64,000 nucleotides of DNA from contig NZ_JOFZ01000007.1 of the NCBI RefSeq assembly GCF_000721265.1, positions 310,001 to 374,000 of the forward strand. Direction: 5' to 3'. Both the position numbers and the translations under genes were made by a program. The notes below the pieces were generated by a model. It had not been told where the DNA came from. It searched no databases and saw nothing but the letters and a program-made list of their open reading frames with translations. Below, piece by piece: positions 8,485 to 16,884 of this stretch (the first letter of the stretch is position 1; every line of letters begins with the position of its first letter). This stretch comes from Streptomyces sp. NRRL F-5126 (GTDB taxonomy: Bacteria > Actinomycetota > Actinomycetes > Streptomycetales > Streptomycetaceae).

Positions 8485-8508
8485 GCCGTACCGCCGGGAC
8501 CGTACGGC
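8485..8508. terminator. possible bidirectional terminator hairpin
   Basis: GCCGTAC (8485-8491) and GTACGGC (8502-8508) form a 7-bp stem with a 10-nt loop. It lies in the short gap between the convergent aldo/keto reductase and DksA/TraR genes, where a bidirectional terminator would be expected. There is no U-tract, as is common in Streptomyces. Confidence 0.4.
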
Positions 8509-8524
8509 ACGCTGCGGTGCGCCC

Positions 8525-8914
8525 TCACCGTGCGGGCCGTCCCGCACAGCCGATGCAGCACGTCGCCGTGGGGCGCGCCGCGAGGCGCGCGGCGGCTATG
8601 GGGCCGCCGCAGCGCTCGCAGACCCAGTACTCGCCGGTGGCCACCCGGCGGGCGGCCCGGTCGAGGGCCTCCAGGTCGCCGCGGGCCTGTACGAGGGTGT
8701 CACGCAACTGGGCCCGTTCGAACGCGACGGTCGCCCCCTCGGGATCGTGCTCGTCGTCGTCGCCTGTCAGGGCGGACGCCGCCACGACGTCGTCCCACAG
8801 CCTCGTCAGCGAGCCGACCAGCCGCGCCGTGCTCTCCCGCTTCCCGGCGATCAGCTCTGAGGCGGCCTTGCGCCGCTCCACCGCCGGTCCCTCACGCTCG
8901 ATGCCCTCGTCCAC
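8525..8914 (-). CDS. DksA/TraR-family C4 zinc-finger protein
   Basis: A 129-residue protein starting with GTG at 8914, preceded by AGGGG. A long N-terminal helical hairpin (roughly residues 10-90, rich in Arg, Glu and Ala, likely coiled coil) is followed by a C4 zinc finger, C99-x2-C102 and C120-x2-C123, in YWVCERCGGPI and TCCIGCAG. This is the layout of TraR/DksA proteins, which insert the coiled coil into the RNA polymerase secondary channel and alter promoter response. Streptomyces encode several small homologues of mostly unknown target. The coiled-coil tip cannot be judged by eye for the functional acidic residues, so action on RNA polymerase is inferred from family. Expression appears monocistronic. 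Confidence 0.85.
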   Translation of the reverse strand: MDEGIEREGPAVERRKAASELIAGKRESTARLVGSLTRLWDDVVAASALTGDDDEHDPEGATVAFERAQLRDTLVQARGDLEALDRAARRVATGEYWVCERCGGPIAAARLAARPTATCCIGCAGRPAR

Positions 8915-9041
8915 TCAGCCCCTGACGCGTATTCCGTACTGATTATTCCCCTCCGCACCGATTTGGTGGGTGATGAGATGCGGCGGCACGGCCGGCCCGG
9001 GCAAGCCGCGTACTCGATCGACAGCCCGGGCGCGGCCGGGC

Positions 9042-9491
9042 TCAGCGCGCCGCCCGGTCCGCCGGCTCCGCGACGAACACCGGGATGACCCGGTCCGTCC
9101 TGCGCTGGTAGTCCGCGTAGTCGGGGTAGGCCTCGACGGACCGCTCCCACCACTCGTCGCGCTCCGCGCCCGAGGCCTCGTGTGTCACGTAGTCCCCGCG
9201 CGCCGGGCCGTCCTGGATCTGCACATGCGCGTCGGCCCTGAGGTTGTAGTACCAGACCGGGTGGCGCGGCGCGCCGCCGAGGGAGGCGACCAGCGCGTAC
9301 CGCCCGTCGTGCTCCACTCGCATGAGCGGGGTCTTGCGGACGGCGCCCGACTTGTTGCCGCGCATGGTCAGGACGACCACGGGCCGTCCCTTCAGAAGAG
9401 TGCCTTCGGCCCCTCCGCTGCTCTCGATGAGCGCCACCTGGTCCCTGGCCATCGAGGAGGAGCTGGGCTCGTACGAGCCGTCCATCGGCAT
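9042..9491 (-). CDS. deazaflavin (F420)-dependent nitroreductase-family protein
   Basis: ATG at 9491 follows AAGGCGG and gives a 149-residue product of typical family length. Conserved blocks are VVVLTMRGNKSGAVRKTPLM (F420-binding strand-loop), YALVASLGGAPRHPVWYYNL and the C-terminal RVIPVFVAEP. This matches the split-barrel deazaflavin-dependent nitroreductase (DDN-like) family of actinobacteria, which use reduced F420 to reduce quinones, nitro compounds or other electrophiles, often at the membrane. No F420-biosynthesis genes lie nearby and the natural substrate is unknown. It is separated from the downstream DksA-like gene by about 125 bases, so the two may be independent units. Confidence 0.88.
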   Translation of the reverse strand: MPMDGSYEPSSSSMARDQVALIESSGGAEGTLLKGRPVVVLTMRGNKSGAVRKTPLMRVEHDGRYALVASLGGAPRHPVWYYNLRADAHVQIQDGPARGDYVTHEASGAERDEWWERSVEAYPDYADYQRRTDRVIPVFVAEPADRAAR

Positions 9492-9690
9492 GCTGACCGC
9501 CTTTCGTGCGTCGTTCGCTGACGTGACAACCGATACCAGCCGCCCGGCCCGTCGAGCCGCTTCCCGCCATGCTCGGTGTGGCACGCCGACCGCGTGGGTG
9601 CCCGTACGGCCCCCTGGCACCGAAGACCGGGGGCGGCCGCACCGAATCGGCTGCGACCACCCCCGGCCGAGTGCCGGCTGAACGCGACCG

Positions 9691-12600
9691 CTACGCGGTC
9701 GCCACCGCGAACACGTGCATCACGCCGCCGGACACCGTCGACGGCAGTGTCACGCTCGCCAGCTGCTTGCCTGCCTGCAGGGCGATCGGTGCCGTCGCGA
9801 AGACGTCCGTGCCCACCGGGTCGGGCCCGCTGCTGAGCGTGTCGCGGTACGAGGTTTTCACGGCGACCGTGTTGCCGAAGGACGGCTGCTGCGAGCCGCC
9901 CCCCAGGGTCCAGTCGCTGAAGCCGATGTCCGCCTGCTGCGTCGTGCCGTCGGTGTACGTCAGCGTGACCGTGCCCTTGGCCGTGCCCTCGGCGGCGCTG
10001 CCCAGCAGGCTCAGCTTGGTCGCACCCGCGGCCGGCTGCACCGCGACGACCTGGCCGGTGGCCGGCTGACCGGGTGTGACCTGGATGTTGTCCGGGTCGC
10101 CCGGCTGGACGTCGGGCCACGTGAAGGAGAAGCCGCCGGCCGACACCGTGCCGCCCGGGACCGCGCCCCCGGCCGCGAGCGCCTGGGCGGAGTAGCTCCA
10201 GCCCTCACCGTCGAAGTTGCCCTGCGGCTTCGCGTCGTCCGAGACCCCCTTGCTGTTGAGGTTCCACAGCACGCTGTTCTCGGGGGCGACCGTCACGGAC
10301 ACCGACGATCCCCGCAGCTCCTTGCCTCCGGAGGAGAAGGTGACGGGCACGGTGTAGAACCCCGGCTTGGTGCCGGCGTCCGCCTTCACGGACACCTTCG
10401 CGCTCGCCGAGCCCGAGGCCGGCACCGCGAGGTCGCCCTGGGACGGGGTGACGGTGACACCCGTGGGCGCCTTCGCCGTCCAGTGCACCGTGGTGGCATG
10501 GTCGTCGATAGTCTGCGCCCGCACGGTCGTTGCGGCCGCGTCACCGCCGGGCACCGCCTTCAGCGAGCCCGTGCCGACCCCCGTGAACAGGCGCGTGCCG
10601 CCACCGGGGAACGACGGGGGAACGTCGGAGGCGGCGCTGCCCCACGCCTTGTCGGGCGTGCTGCCCAGCGTGTAGTCCAGCGTCCCGCCCCTGCTGACGA
10701 ACGACGCGGGCACCCACGGCTTGCCGGAGCTCCTGCCGTTGACCCTGAGCCCCTGGATGTACGTGTTGGACGCCGAGGCCCTGGGTGCGTTGACCCTGAT
10801 GGTCCTGCCGTGGCCGGTGTGGACCACCGCGCGCGGGAACAGAGGCGCGGAGAGCACCATGTCGGCTCGGCTGGGGACCTGCGGGTACATGCCCAGCGCG
10901 GAGAAGACGTACCAGGACGACATGGTCCCGGCGTCGTCGTTGCCCGGGATGCCGCCGGGCGTGTTCGTCCACAGCTGGTCCATCTCGGCCCGCACGGTCT
11001 CCTGCGTCTTGTACGGGGCGCCGAGGTAGTCGTACAGGTAGGGCGCGTTGATGTCCGGCTCGTTGGTCGGGTCGTACCGAGTGCCGTCCTTGGCCGAGAA
11101 GTCGAACTTGCCGTCCGGCGTCCTGAAGAAGGCGTCGAGACGCTGCACCGCGGCCTTGTCGCCGCCCATCGCGGCGGCCAGGCCCGCCACGTCCGAGTAC
11201 ACCATCCAGGTGTAGCGGGCGCTGGTGCCCTCGACGAAGCCGCTGCCGGTGTCGGGCGTGAACGTGCCGGACCAGGTGCCGTCGGAACGCCGGTCGCGGA
11301 TGTAGCCGCCCTGGGGCGTCGCGTTCGGGTCGAAGACGTTGGTCCAACTGCCCGACCTGGCCAGGAAGTCCTTCTGGTCCTTGCGGTCGCCTGTGGCTCC
11401 CGCGAGTTCGGAGATGCCGAAGTCGGCGGCCGAGTCCTCCAGAGTCTCCGCGGCGCCACCCCAGCAGTGGCAGTTGTCGGCCGGCACGTACCCCAGCTTC
11501 AGGTACTGGTCGAGAGCCGGCCGCTGACCCACGCACTCGACGTTGCAGCCCGCGCTGCTCGAGTCGTTGGCGGTCGGCACGGTGGCCGCCTTGACCAGCG
11601 ACTTCAGGGCGCCCTTCACGTCGAAGTGGCGGCCGCCGAAGGCGTAGATGCCGGCGAGGGCGGCGTCCGACGGGTCGCCCGACATGACGCTCGTCTTGCC
11701 GTTCTCCAGCAGCCAGCGGTCCCATTCGCCGCCACGCTGGTTCGCGTAGTTGTACAGCGATTGCGCGTAGTCGCTGCCCGCCGTCGGATTGAGCAGCGTC
11801 AGCAGCTGCACCTGGGCCCGGTACTGGTCCCAGCCGGAGAAGGTGCCGTACTGCGCGTGCTGGCCCCTGGCGAGCCGGTGCGTCTTGCGGTCGGCGCCGA
11901 GGTACTGCCCGTTCACGTCACTGGTGAGCGTCGGCTCGAGCATCGAGTGGTACAGCGCGGTGTAGAACGTGCTGCGCTGGTCGTCGGTGCCGCCGCCGAC
12001 CTGGATCTTGGACAGCGCCCGCCGCCAGGCGTCGGCCGAGCGCGCCTTGACCGCGCCGAACGACAGCCGGGGTGGGTTCTCGGCGCGCAGGTTCGCCTCC
12101 GCGTTCCGCTCGCTGACGTAGCTCACGGCCACCTTCGCCTGAACATTCTTCGTCCCCTTCTTGAAGGTGACGAAGCCGCCCGAGCCCTTGCCCGCGACGG
12201 GATTGCCCGAAGAGCTGTAGCCGGTGCCGCCCTCGGCCGATGTGGAGCCGGCGTCGAGGGTGCCGTCCTTCCAGGTGCCGACCTCGGCGAAGGGCTTGTC
12301 GAAGTGCGCCGTGAAGTACAGCGTGTACAGGTCGTGGCGGTTGTTCGCGCTCTGCGGCCCGCAGAAGTTGCCCGCGGTGACCGAGCCGGTCACCGTCCGG
12401 GCCGCGGCGTCGATGTGCACGGTCGCGTCCGTGCTGCCGCTCTCCGAGTTGGAGGTGCGGAAGAGCATGCTCGCGGGCTTGTCGGCCGGGAAGCCGAACT
12501 CCCCGGTTCCGGTACGGTCCGTGGTGGTGAGGCGGACGCTCGCACCGCTGTCCAGACCCACCTTGTAGTAGCCGGCGCTCGCGGACTCGTTCGCGTGGGA

Positions 12601-13071
12601 GAACGTCGAGGCGTAGGTGGCGTCCTTGGTGTCCGCGGTGGGCGAGGACGTCACGTTCCCCACGATGGGCATGATGGGGATGTCGCCGTTGGCCCCTGAG
12701 CAGCCGACGCCGTTCAGGTGGGTGAGGCTGAAGCCGCGGATCTTGTTGGCGTCGTAGCGGTAGCCGCCGGGTGCCGGGGTCGACACCTGGTTGCCGGTCG
12801 AGTTCTGCGGGCTCCACGCCAGCATGCCGAAGGGCCGGACCGCGCCCGGGTACGTGTTGCCCGCGTTGGAGCTGCCGATCAGCGGGTTCACGTACGGAAC
12901 GGGGTTGTGGACCATGCCGCGGCCGGCGTGGGACATGGTGGCGGCGGAGGCCGGCGCCACGGTGAGGGCGGCCCCCAGGGCCGCCATGGCGCCGACCGCG
13001 ACGGAGCCCAGCCCCGCCCTTCTCAGCCGGCGCCGTCTGGAGGCCGTACGGCGCTCCCGGGTGTCTGACAC
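9691..13071 (-). CDS. secreted GH92 exo-alpha-mannosidase with NEW3 domain
   Basis: An 1126-residue exported enzyme. Residues 1-43 form a twin-Arg-rich signal peptide ending APASA. The GH92 N-terminal beta-sandwich starts with YVNPLIGSSNAGNTYPGAVR, includes GFSLTHLNGVGCSGANGDI, and leads into the (alpha/alpha)6 catalytic domain with SGWDQYRAQ, EGTSARYTWMVYSD and GNDDAGTMSSWYVFSALG. These are family signatures of Ca2+-dependent inverting alpha-mannosidases that act on alpha-1,2/1,3/1,6-mannosides of N-glycans or mannan. A NEW3-type domain (about 860-935) and a further beta-sandwich domain (about 940-1126) follow and probably aid carbohydrate binding. Expression is probably controlled through the LacI-type operator 65 bases upstream. 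Confidence 0.93.
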   Translation of the reverse strand: MSDTRERRTASRRRRLRRAGLGSVAVGAMAALGAALTVAPASAATMSHAGRGMVHNPVPYVNPLIGSSNAGNTYPGAVRPFGMLAWSPQNSTGNQVSTPAPGGYRYDANKIRGFSLTHLNGVGCSGANGDIPIMPIVGNVTSSPTADTKDATYASTFSHANESASAGYYKVGLDSGASVRLTTTDRTGTGEFGFPADKPASMLFRTSNSESGSTDATVHIDAAARTVTGSVTAGNFCGPQSANNRHDLYTLYFTAHFDKPFAEVGTWKDGTLDAGSTSAEGGTGYSSSGNPVAGKGSGGFVTFKKGTKNVQAKVAVSYVSERNAEANLRAENPPRLSFGAVKARSADAWRRALSKIQVGGGTDDQRSTFYTALYHSMLEPTLTSDVNGQYLGADRKTHRLARGQHAQYGTFSGWDQYRAQVQLLTLLNPTAGSDYAQSLYNYANQRGGEWDRWLLENGKTSVMSGDPSDAALAGIYAFGGRHFDVKGALKSLVKAATVPTANDSSSAGCNVECVGQRPALDQYLKLGYVPADNCHCWGGAAETLEDSAADFGISELAGATGDRKDQKDFLARSGSWTNVFDPNATPQGGYIRDRRSDGTWSGTFTPDTGSGFVEGTSARYTWMVYSDVAGLAAAMGGDKAAVQRLDAFFRTPDGKFDFSAKDGTRYDPTNEPDINAPYLYDYLGAPYKTQETVRAEMDQLWTNTPGGIPGNDDAGTMSSWYVFSALGMYPQVPSRADMVLSAPLFPRAVVHTGHGRTIRVNAPRASASNTYIQGLRVNGRSSGKPWVPASFVSRGGTLDYTLGSTPDKAWGSAASDVPPSFPGGGTRLFTGVGTGSLKAVPGGDAAATTVRAQTIDDHATTVHWTAKAPTGVTVTPSQGDLAVPASGSASAKVSVKADAGTKPGFYTVPVTFSSGGKELRGSSVSVTVAPENSVLWNLNSKGVSDDAKPQGNFDGEGWSYSAQALAAGGAVPGGTVSAGGFSFTWPDVQPGDPDNIQVTPGQPATGQVVAVQPAAGATKLSLLGSAAEGTAKGTVTLTYTDGTTQQADIGFSDWTLGGGSQQPSFGNTVAVKTSYRDTLSSGPDPVGTDVFATAPIALQAGKQLASVTLPSTVSGGVMHVFAVATA

Positions 13072-13135
13072 CGTTCTTGCCCTTCCCTGGTGACGGACGG
13101 CAACGCGACCGGGCCTGAGTGGGGGTCAGCCACCC

Positions 13136-13147
13136 GACAACGTTGTC
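13136..13147 (-). promoter_or_regulatory. LacI-type operator before the GH92 mannosidase gene
   Basis: GACAACGTTGTC is a perfect 12-bp palindrome with a central CG, 65 bases upstream of the GH92 start. On the minus strand it overlaps TTGACA (13149-13144), a -35-like sequence. The right half CGTTGTCAA recurs exactly at 5880-5888, just before the six-hairpin glycosidase gene. An additional inverted repeat, CTTCCTG/CAGGAAG, lies further upstream at 13164-13183. Confidence 0.65.
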
Positions 13148-13250
13148 AATTCATGGGAGGATGCTTCCTGCTTGATCAGGAAGTGTCAAGGGTGTCCGGC
13201 ACGCGAACCGCGACCCCGCGTCCCGCGACGGCCGCACGCGCCCTCGTGCG

Positions 13251-13294
13251 GAGGGCCCGTACGCCCGGTGACCGCACCGGGCGTACGGGCCCTC
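13251..13294 (-). terminator. strong terminator hairpin after the condensation-domain gene
   Basis: Two perfectly complementary 19-base arms (13251-13269 and 13276-13294) with a 6-base loop lie about 40 bases beyond the stop codon of the minus-strand condensation-domain gene. The stem is nearly all G/C. It would separate that gene from the GH92 promoter region. Confidence 0.85.
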
Positions 13295-13332
13295 ACACGG
13301 CGGCCCTCACGGCGGCCGTCACACGAGCGCTG

Positions 13333-14757
13333 TCATGCGGGGGAGGGCACCGGCCGCAGCACGGCGCCGGTGAAGTTCCCGCGGTGGGCGACGGTACGCA
13401 GGATCTCCCCGACGCGCCGCACGTAACGCCCGATGTTGGCGGCGGCCAGTTCCGTGTCGGGATAGCGGGCGAAGAGGTAGAGGCCCTCCCGCGTGCACAC
13501 CACCCACAGGCACGCCTTGCCGCTGTCGGAAAGCCTCAGCAGCGCCCGCGCGTTGCACCCCTCCCACTCCGCGGCGCCGGGCGAGTCACGCACGTCCATG
13601 TACGACAGGAGGGAGAACGGGTCGGGCGTCGTCCTCTTGAAGTCCATCCCCAGTAGCTCGCACACCCGGAAGAACGGCACGCGCGCCACCTGCCTGGCCT
13701 CCCGGGCCGAGCGCTGGGCGCGGCGCGCGACGGAGCGGAAGTCGCACTCCGGCGTCAGGTCGATCTCCACCGGGCCGCCCTCCACGTACCAGCCGACCGA
13801 GGCGGACCACTCCGAGCGCGAGCGGGTGTGGAAGGGCATCACGGTGCGGTACGGCGAGGGCGCGCCCAGCTCGCGCGCCGCCAGGGCATTCGCCGCCAGC
13901 ACCCCGGCGGGCAGCGCCGCGTGAGCCGACCGGCACGCCTGAGTGAGCGCGTCCGTCTCGCCCGGGTCGAGCAGCCAGGCGAACAGGGACTTCTGCGGGA
14001 GCAGTTCCTCACCCGTGGTGCCGAGCGGCAGCGGGAATCCGGGAGGCCGACCGCCGCTGTCGGCGATGAAGCGCTCCCAGCGCTGGACCGCGGGGTGGTC
14101 CCGGCCCACCAGCGCGGCTTCCGCGCGCTGCTCGTGGCTGTAGCTGACGTGGCTGCCCGTGTCCGGCAGCGCGGGCTCGCGCCGTTCGAGGGCGGCGCGG
14201 TAGAACTCGCGGATCTCGTGGACCATGCCGAACAGCGTGTAGCCGTCCGTCTGCGTGTGGTCGAAGGCCAGCACGACCGTCGCGGAACCGGCCCGCTGGA
14301 CGGTCTCCACCACGTAGCTCGGCCACCTGAGCGTGTGCGTCGCCGCGTCCAGCCGGTCGCGCAGGAACCGGCCGAGGATCGCCGCGTCGCGGAAGCTGCC
14401 CAGCACCGAACTCTCCACCCCGACGACGTCCTGGGGCAGCGTGAAGCGGTGCAACTCCTCGCCCGACCTGCGGAATCCGCTGCGCAAGGTCTCGTGCCGG
14501 CCGATCCAGTTCACCAGCGCCCTGCCGAACGCCTCCACCCGGAGCTCCCCCGGCATCTCGAAGGCCACGCCACCCCAGTCGGGGGTGCGCACCCCGCGCT
14601 CCTGGAGTCTCGCCACCGTCAGTACGTGGGACTCCTGGTTGTACGACGGGGGTACGGCGTCACGCTCCGCCTGTTGTGCGGCCGTGATCGCGGGAGCGTG
14701 CAGCGTCCACTCCCGCACCTGCCCGGGACGGACGAGATACTGGTCGAGTTCGGTCAT
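13333..14757 (-). CDS. stand-alone condensation-domain protein
   Basis: A 474-residue protein that is essentially one condensation (C) domain of the NRPS/PapA acyltransferase superfamily. The HHxxxDG-type active-site motif appears as FDHTQTDG (H167, D171; the first His is replaced by Asp), the arrangement seen in many free-standing members. Later blocks include PFHTRSRSEWSASVGWYVEG, fitting the latch/bridge region. C domains join acyl or aminoacyl thioesters to amines or alcohols. No carrier protein, adenylation domain or polyketide synthase is nearby, so the donor and acceptor are unknown. ATG at 14757 is used; its Shine-Dalgarno sequence is weak and the start is less certain. It is cytoplasmic and divergent from the 5'-nucleotidase gene. 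Confidence 0.8.
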   Translation of the reverse strand: MTELDQYLVRPGQVREWTLHAPAITAAQQAERDAVPPSYNQESHVLTVARLQERGVRTPDWGGVAFEMPGELRVEAFGRALVNWIGRHETLRSGFRRSGEELHRFTLPQDVVGVESSVLGSFRDAAILGRFLRDRLDAATHTLRWPSYVVETVQRAGSATVVLAFDHTQTDGYTLFGMVHEIREFYRAALERREPALPDTGSHVSYSHEQRAEAALVGRDHPAVQRWERFIADSGGRPPGFPLPLGTTGEELLPQKSLFAWLLDPGETDALTQACRSAHAALPAGVLAANALAARELGAPSPYRTVMPFHTRSRSEWSASVGWYVEGGPVEIDLTPECDFRSVARRAQRSAREARQVARVPFFRVCELLGMDFKRTTPDPFSLLSYMDVRDSPGAAEWEGCNARALLRLSDSGKACLWVVCTREGLYLFARYPDTELAAANIGRYVRRVGEILRTVAHRGNFTGAVLRPVPSPA

Positions 14758-14948
14758 CTTCACATCGGGCCCAACGACCCTGACCTGGCACGGGCACGTG
14801 ATCCCCGAAGGGGCAAGAGTGTTCGGCGTGGGTACCGGGGGAGTGCGGTCCGGCCGAAGGGCGCCTCTCCCAGGGCTACCGCACGCGCGCCGGGCAGTGC
14901 ACAATCTACGCGCGTCGCTGATTCTCAGTCGCCTGACAGGAGCTCCGC

Positions 14949-16775
14949 ATGCCGATCGACCGCAGAACCTTCCTCAACCGGACCGCCGCGACAGGAGCGG
15001 GAGTCGCCCTGGCCGGCGGAGCGATCGCCGGTGCGGACCCGGCCGAGGCCGCGCCGCGGGGCGGCCACCGCCGGGGCAGGGGAGCGCACACGGCCTCGCT
15101 GCGGGTGCTCGGCACGACGGACGTGCACGGACACGTGCTGAACTGGGACTACTTCACCAATGCCGAGTACGACGACGCCGCGCACAACGACGTGGGCCTC
15201 GCCAAGGTCGCCACCCTCGTCGAGCGGGCACGCGAGGAGGCCGGCCGCGACAGGACGCTCCTCGTCGACGCCGGCGACATCATCCAGGGCACCCAACTGT
15301 CCTACTACTACGCCCGAGTCGACCCGATCACCGGCGGCGACGGCAAGCGCCCTCCCACGCACCCGATGGCCCTGGCCATGAACCACATGAAGTACGACGC
15401 GGCCGCCCTGGGCAACCACGAGTTCAACTACGGCATCCCGCTGCTGCGCGCCTTCGAGGCCCAGTGCGACTTCCCGCTCCTCGCGGCCAACGCGCTGGAC
15501 GCCAAGACACGCAGGCCCGCTTTCGCGCCCTACCTCGTCAAGCGCGTGCACGTCCCCGGCGGCCCCGATATCAAGGTCGGCATCCTCGGCCTGACCAACC
15601 CCGGCATCGCCATCTGGGACAAGGCCAACGTGCAGGGCAAGATGGTCTTCCCCGGCCTCGTCGAGCAGGCGAAGATCTACGTACCCAAGCTGCGCAGCCT
15701 CGGCTGCGACGTCGTCTTCTGCACCGACCACTCCGGTCTCGACGGCGCCACCACGTACGGCGACGCGATCCCCTACCCGGAGAACGCCTCCTCGCTCGTA
15801 GCCGCCCAGGTCCCCGGCATCGACGCGATCCTCGTGGGCCACACGCACGTGGAACGGCCCTGCACGATCGTCACGAACGAGGAGACCGGCAAGCAGGTCG
15901 TGCTCTCCGAGCCGCTGATGTGGGGGATGCGGCTCAGCGTCTTCGACTTCGACCTCGAACTGCGCCACGGGCGCTGGGAGGTCACCGCCGTCACGGCCGG
16001 GGTCCGCAACGCCGCCGACGTCGAGGAGGACGCGCGCGTCGCCTCGCTCGTCAAGGCGGAGCACGAGGCGGTCGTCACCTACGTCAACCAGATCGTCGGC
16101 ACGTGCGCCGTCGCCATGAGCGCCACGGAGTCCACCTACGAGGACACCCCGATCATCGACTTCGTCAACCGCGTGCAGACCGACACCGTCACGAAGGCGC
16201 TGGCAGACGGCGAGTACGCGGACCTCCCCGTGCTCTCCGAGGCCTCCTGCTTCTCCCGCACGGCGTCCATTCCGGCAGGCCAGGTCTCGCTGCGGGACGT
16301 CGCGGGGCTCTACGTGTACGAGAACACACTGGAGGCGAAGATCCTCACCGGGGCCCAGGTCAAGGACTACCTGGAGTGGTCCGCCCGGTACTTCGCCCGC
16401 ACCGCGCCGGGCGACCCGGCCGATCCCGCGAAGATCACCAACGCGAACGGTATCCCCGACTTCAGCTACGACATCCTCAGCGGCCTGTCCTACGACATCG
16501 ACATCGCCCAGCCGGAGGGGTCGCGCATCGTCAATCTCACCCATGCGGGCGCACCGCTCGACCCGGCCGCCTCGTTCGTCCTCGCGGTCAACAACTACCG
16601 CTCCGGCGGCGGGAGCGGCTATCCGCACATCGCCACCGCCCAGTCGATCTGGTCGAGCAGCGACGAGATCCGCAACACGATCATCGCCTGGGTCCAGGCC
16701 AACGGCACCATCGACCCCTCGGCCTTCGGCGGCGACACGTGGCGCCTCGTCCGGGACGGTGCCCCGGTCTTCTGA
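14949..16775 (+). CDS. secreted 5'-nucleotidase / 2',3'-cyclic phosphodiesterase family protein
   Basis: A 608-residue exported metallophosphoesterase. ATG at 14949 follows AGGAG and opens a Tat signal (DRRTFLNRTAATGAG, cleaved near AEAA at about 35). The calcineurin-like domain has all the metal-binding motifs: LGTTDVHGHV (D58, H60), LVDAGDIIQG, AALGNHEFNYG and ILVGHTHVE. The C-terminal half is the 5'-nucleotidase substrate domain (VVTYVNQIVGT, LSYDIDIAQPEG, VLAVNNYRSGGGSGYP). Such enzymes dephosphorylate nucleotides or cyclic nucleotides outside the cell to recover phosphate and nucleosides. Phosphate control cannot be confirmed; I did not recognise a clear PHO box. Confidence 0.92.
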   Translation: MPIDRRTFLNRTAATGAGVALAGGAIAGADPAEAAPRGGHRRGRGAHTASLRVLGTTDVHGHVLNWDYFTNAEYDDAAHNDVGLAKVATLVERAREEAGRDRTLLVDAGDIIQGTQLSYYYARVDPITGGDGKRPPTHPMALAMNHMKYDAAALGNHEFNYGIPLLRAFEAQCDFPLLAANALDAKTRRPAFAPYLVKRVHVPGGPDIKVGILGLTNPGIAIWDKANVQGKMVFPGLVEQAKIYVPKLRSLGCDVVFCTDHSGLDGATTYGDAIPYPENASSLVAAQVPGIDAILVGHTHVERPCTIVTNEETGKQVVLSEPLMWGMRLSVFDFDLELRHGRWEVTAVTAGVRNAADVEEDARVASLVKAEHEAVVTYVNQIVGTCAVAMSATESTYEDTPIIDFVNRVQTDTVTKALADGEYADLPVLSEASCFSRTASIPAGQVSLRDVAGLYVYENTLEAKILTGAQVKDYLEWSARYFARTAPGDPADPAKITNANGIPDFSYDILSGLSYDIDIAQPEGSRIVNLTHAGAPLDPAASFVLAVNNYRSGGGSGYPHIATAQSIWSSSDEIRNTIIAWVQANGTIDPSAFGGDTWRLVRDGAPVF

Positions 16776-16784
16776 CGGACTCGA

Positions 16785-16816
16785 ACGGACGCACGGATGT
16801 ACGGACGTACGGACGC
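16785..16816. repeat. short tandem repeat, four 8-bp units
   Basis: Four consecutive 8-mers read ACGGACGC, ACGGATGT, ACGGACGT and ACGGACGC, just after the 5'-nucleotidase stop codon. A further ACGGAC overlaps the stop at 16775-16780. The repeat is partly self-complementary (GTACGGACGTAC). It is intergenic. Confidence 0.8.
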
Positions 16817-16884
16817 ACCGGGCAACCATCGGGCTGCCCGGCTTGTCTGACTGGTGACCCAAGAACTCACCTGGGGGGCATCGA

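Noticed and set aside
9683..9701. Hairpin GCGACCGC/GCGGTCGC across the GH92 stop codon as a terminator
   Set aside because: Largely inside the coding end with no following structure or U-tract; may simply reflect codon choice.
9715..12699. 994-residue open frame on the plus strand opposite the GH92 gene
   Set aside because: Arg/Val/Gly-rich shadow frame with no domains; the minus-strand GH92 frame has full family motifs.
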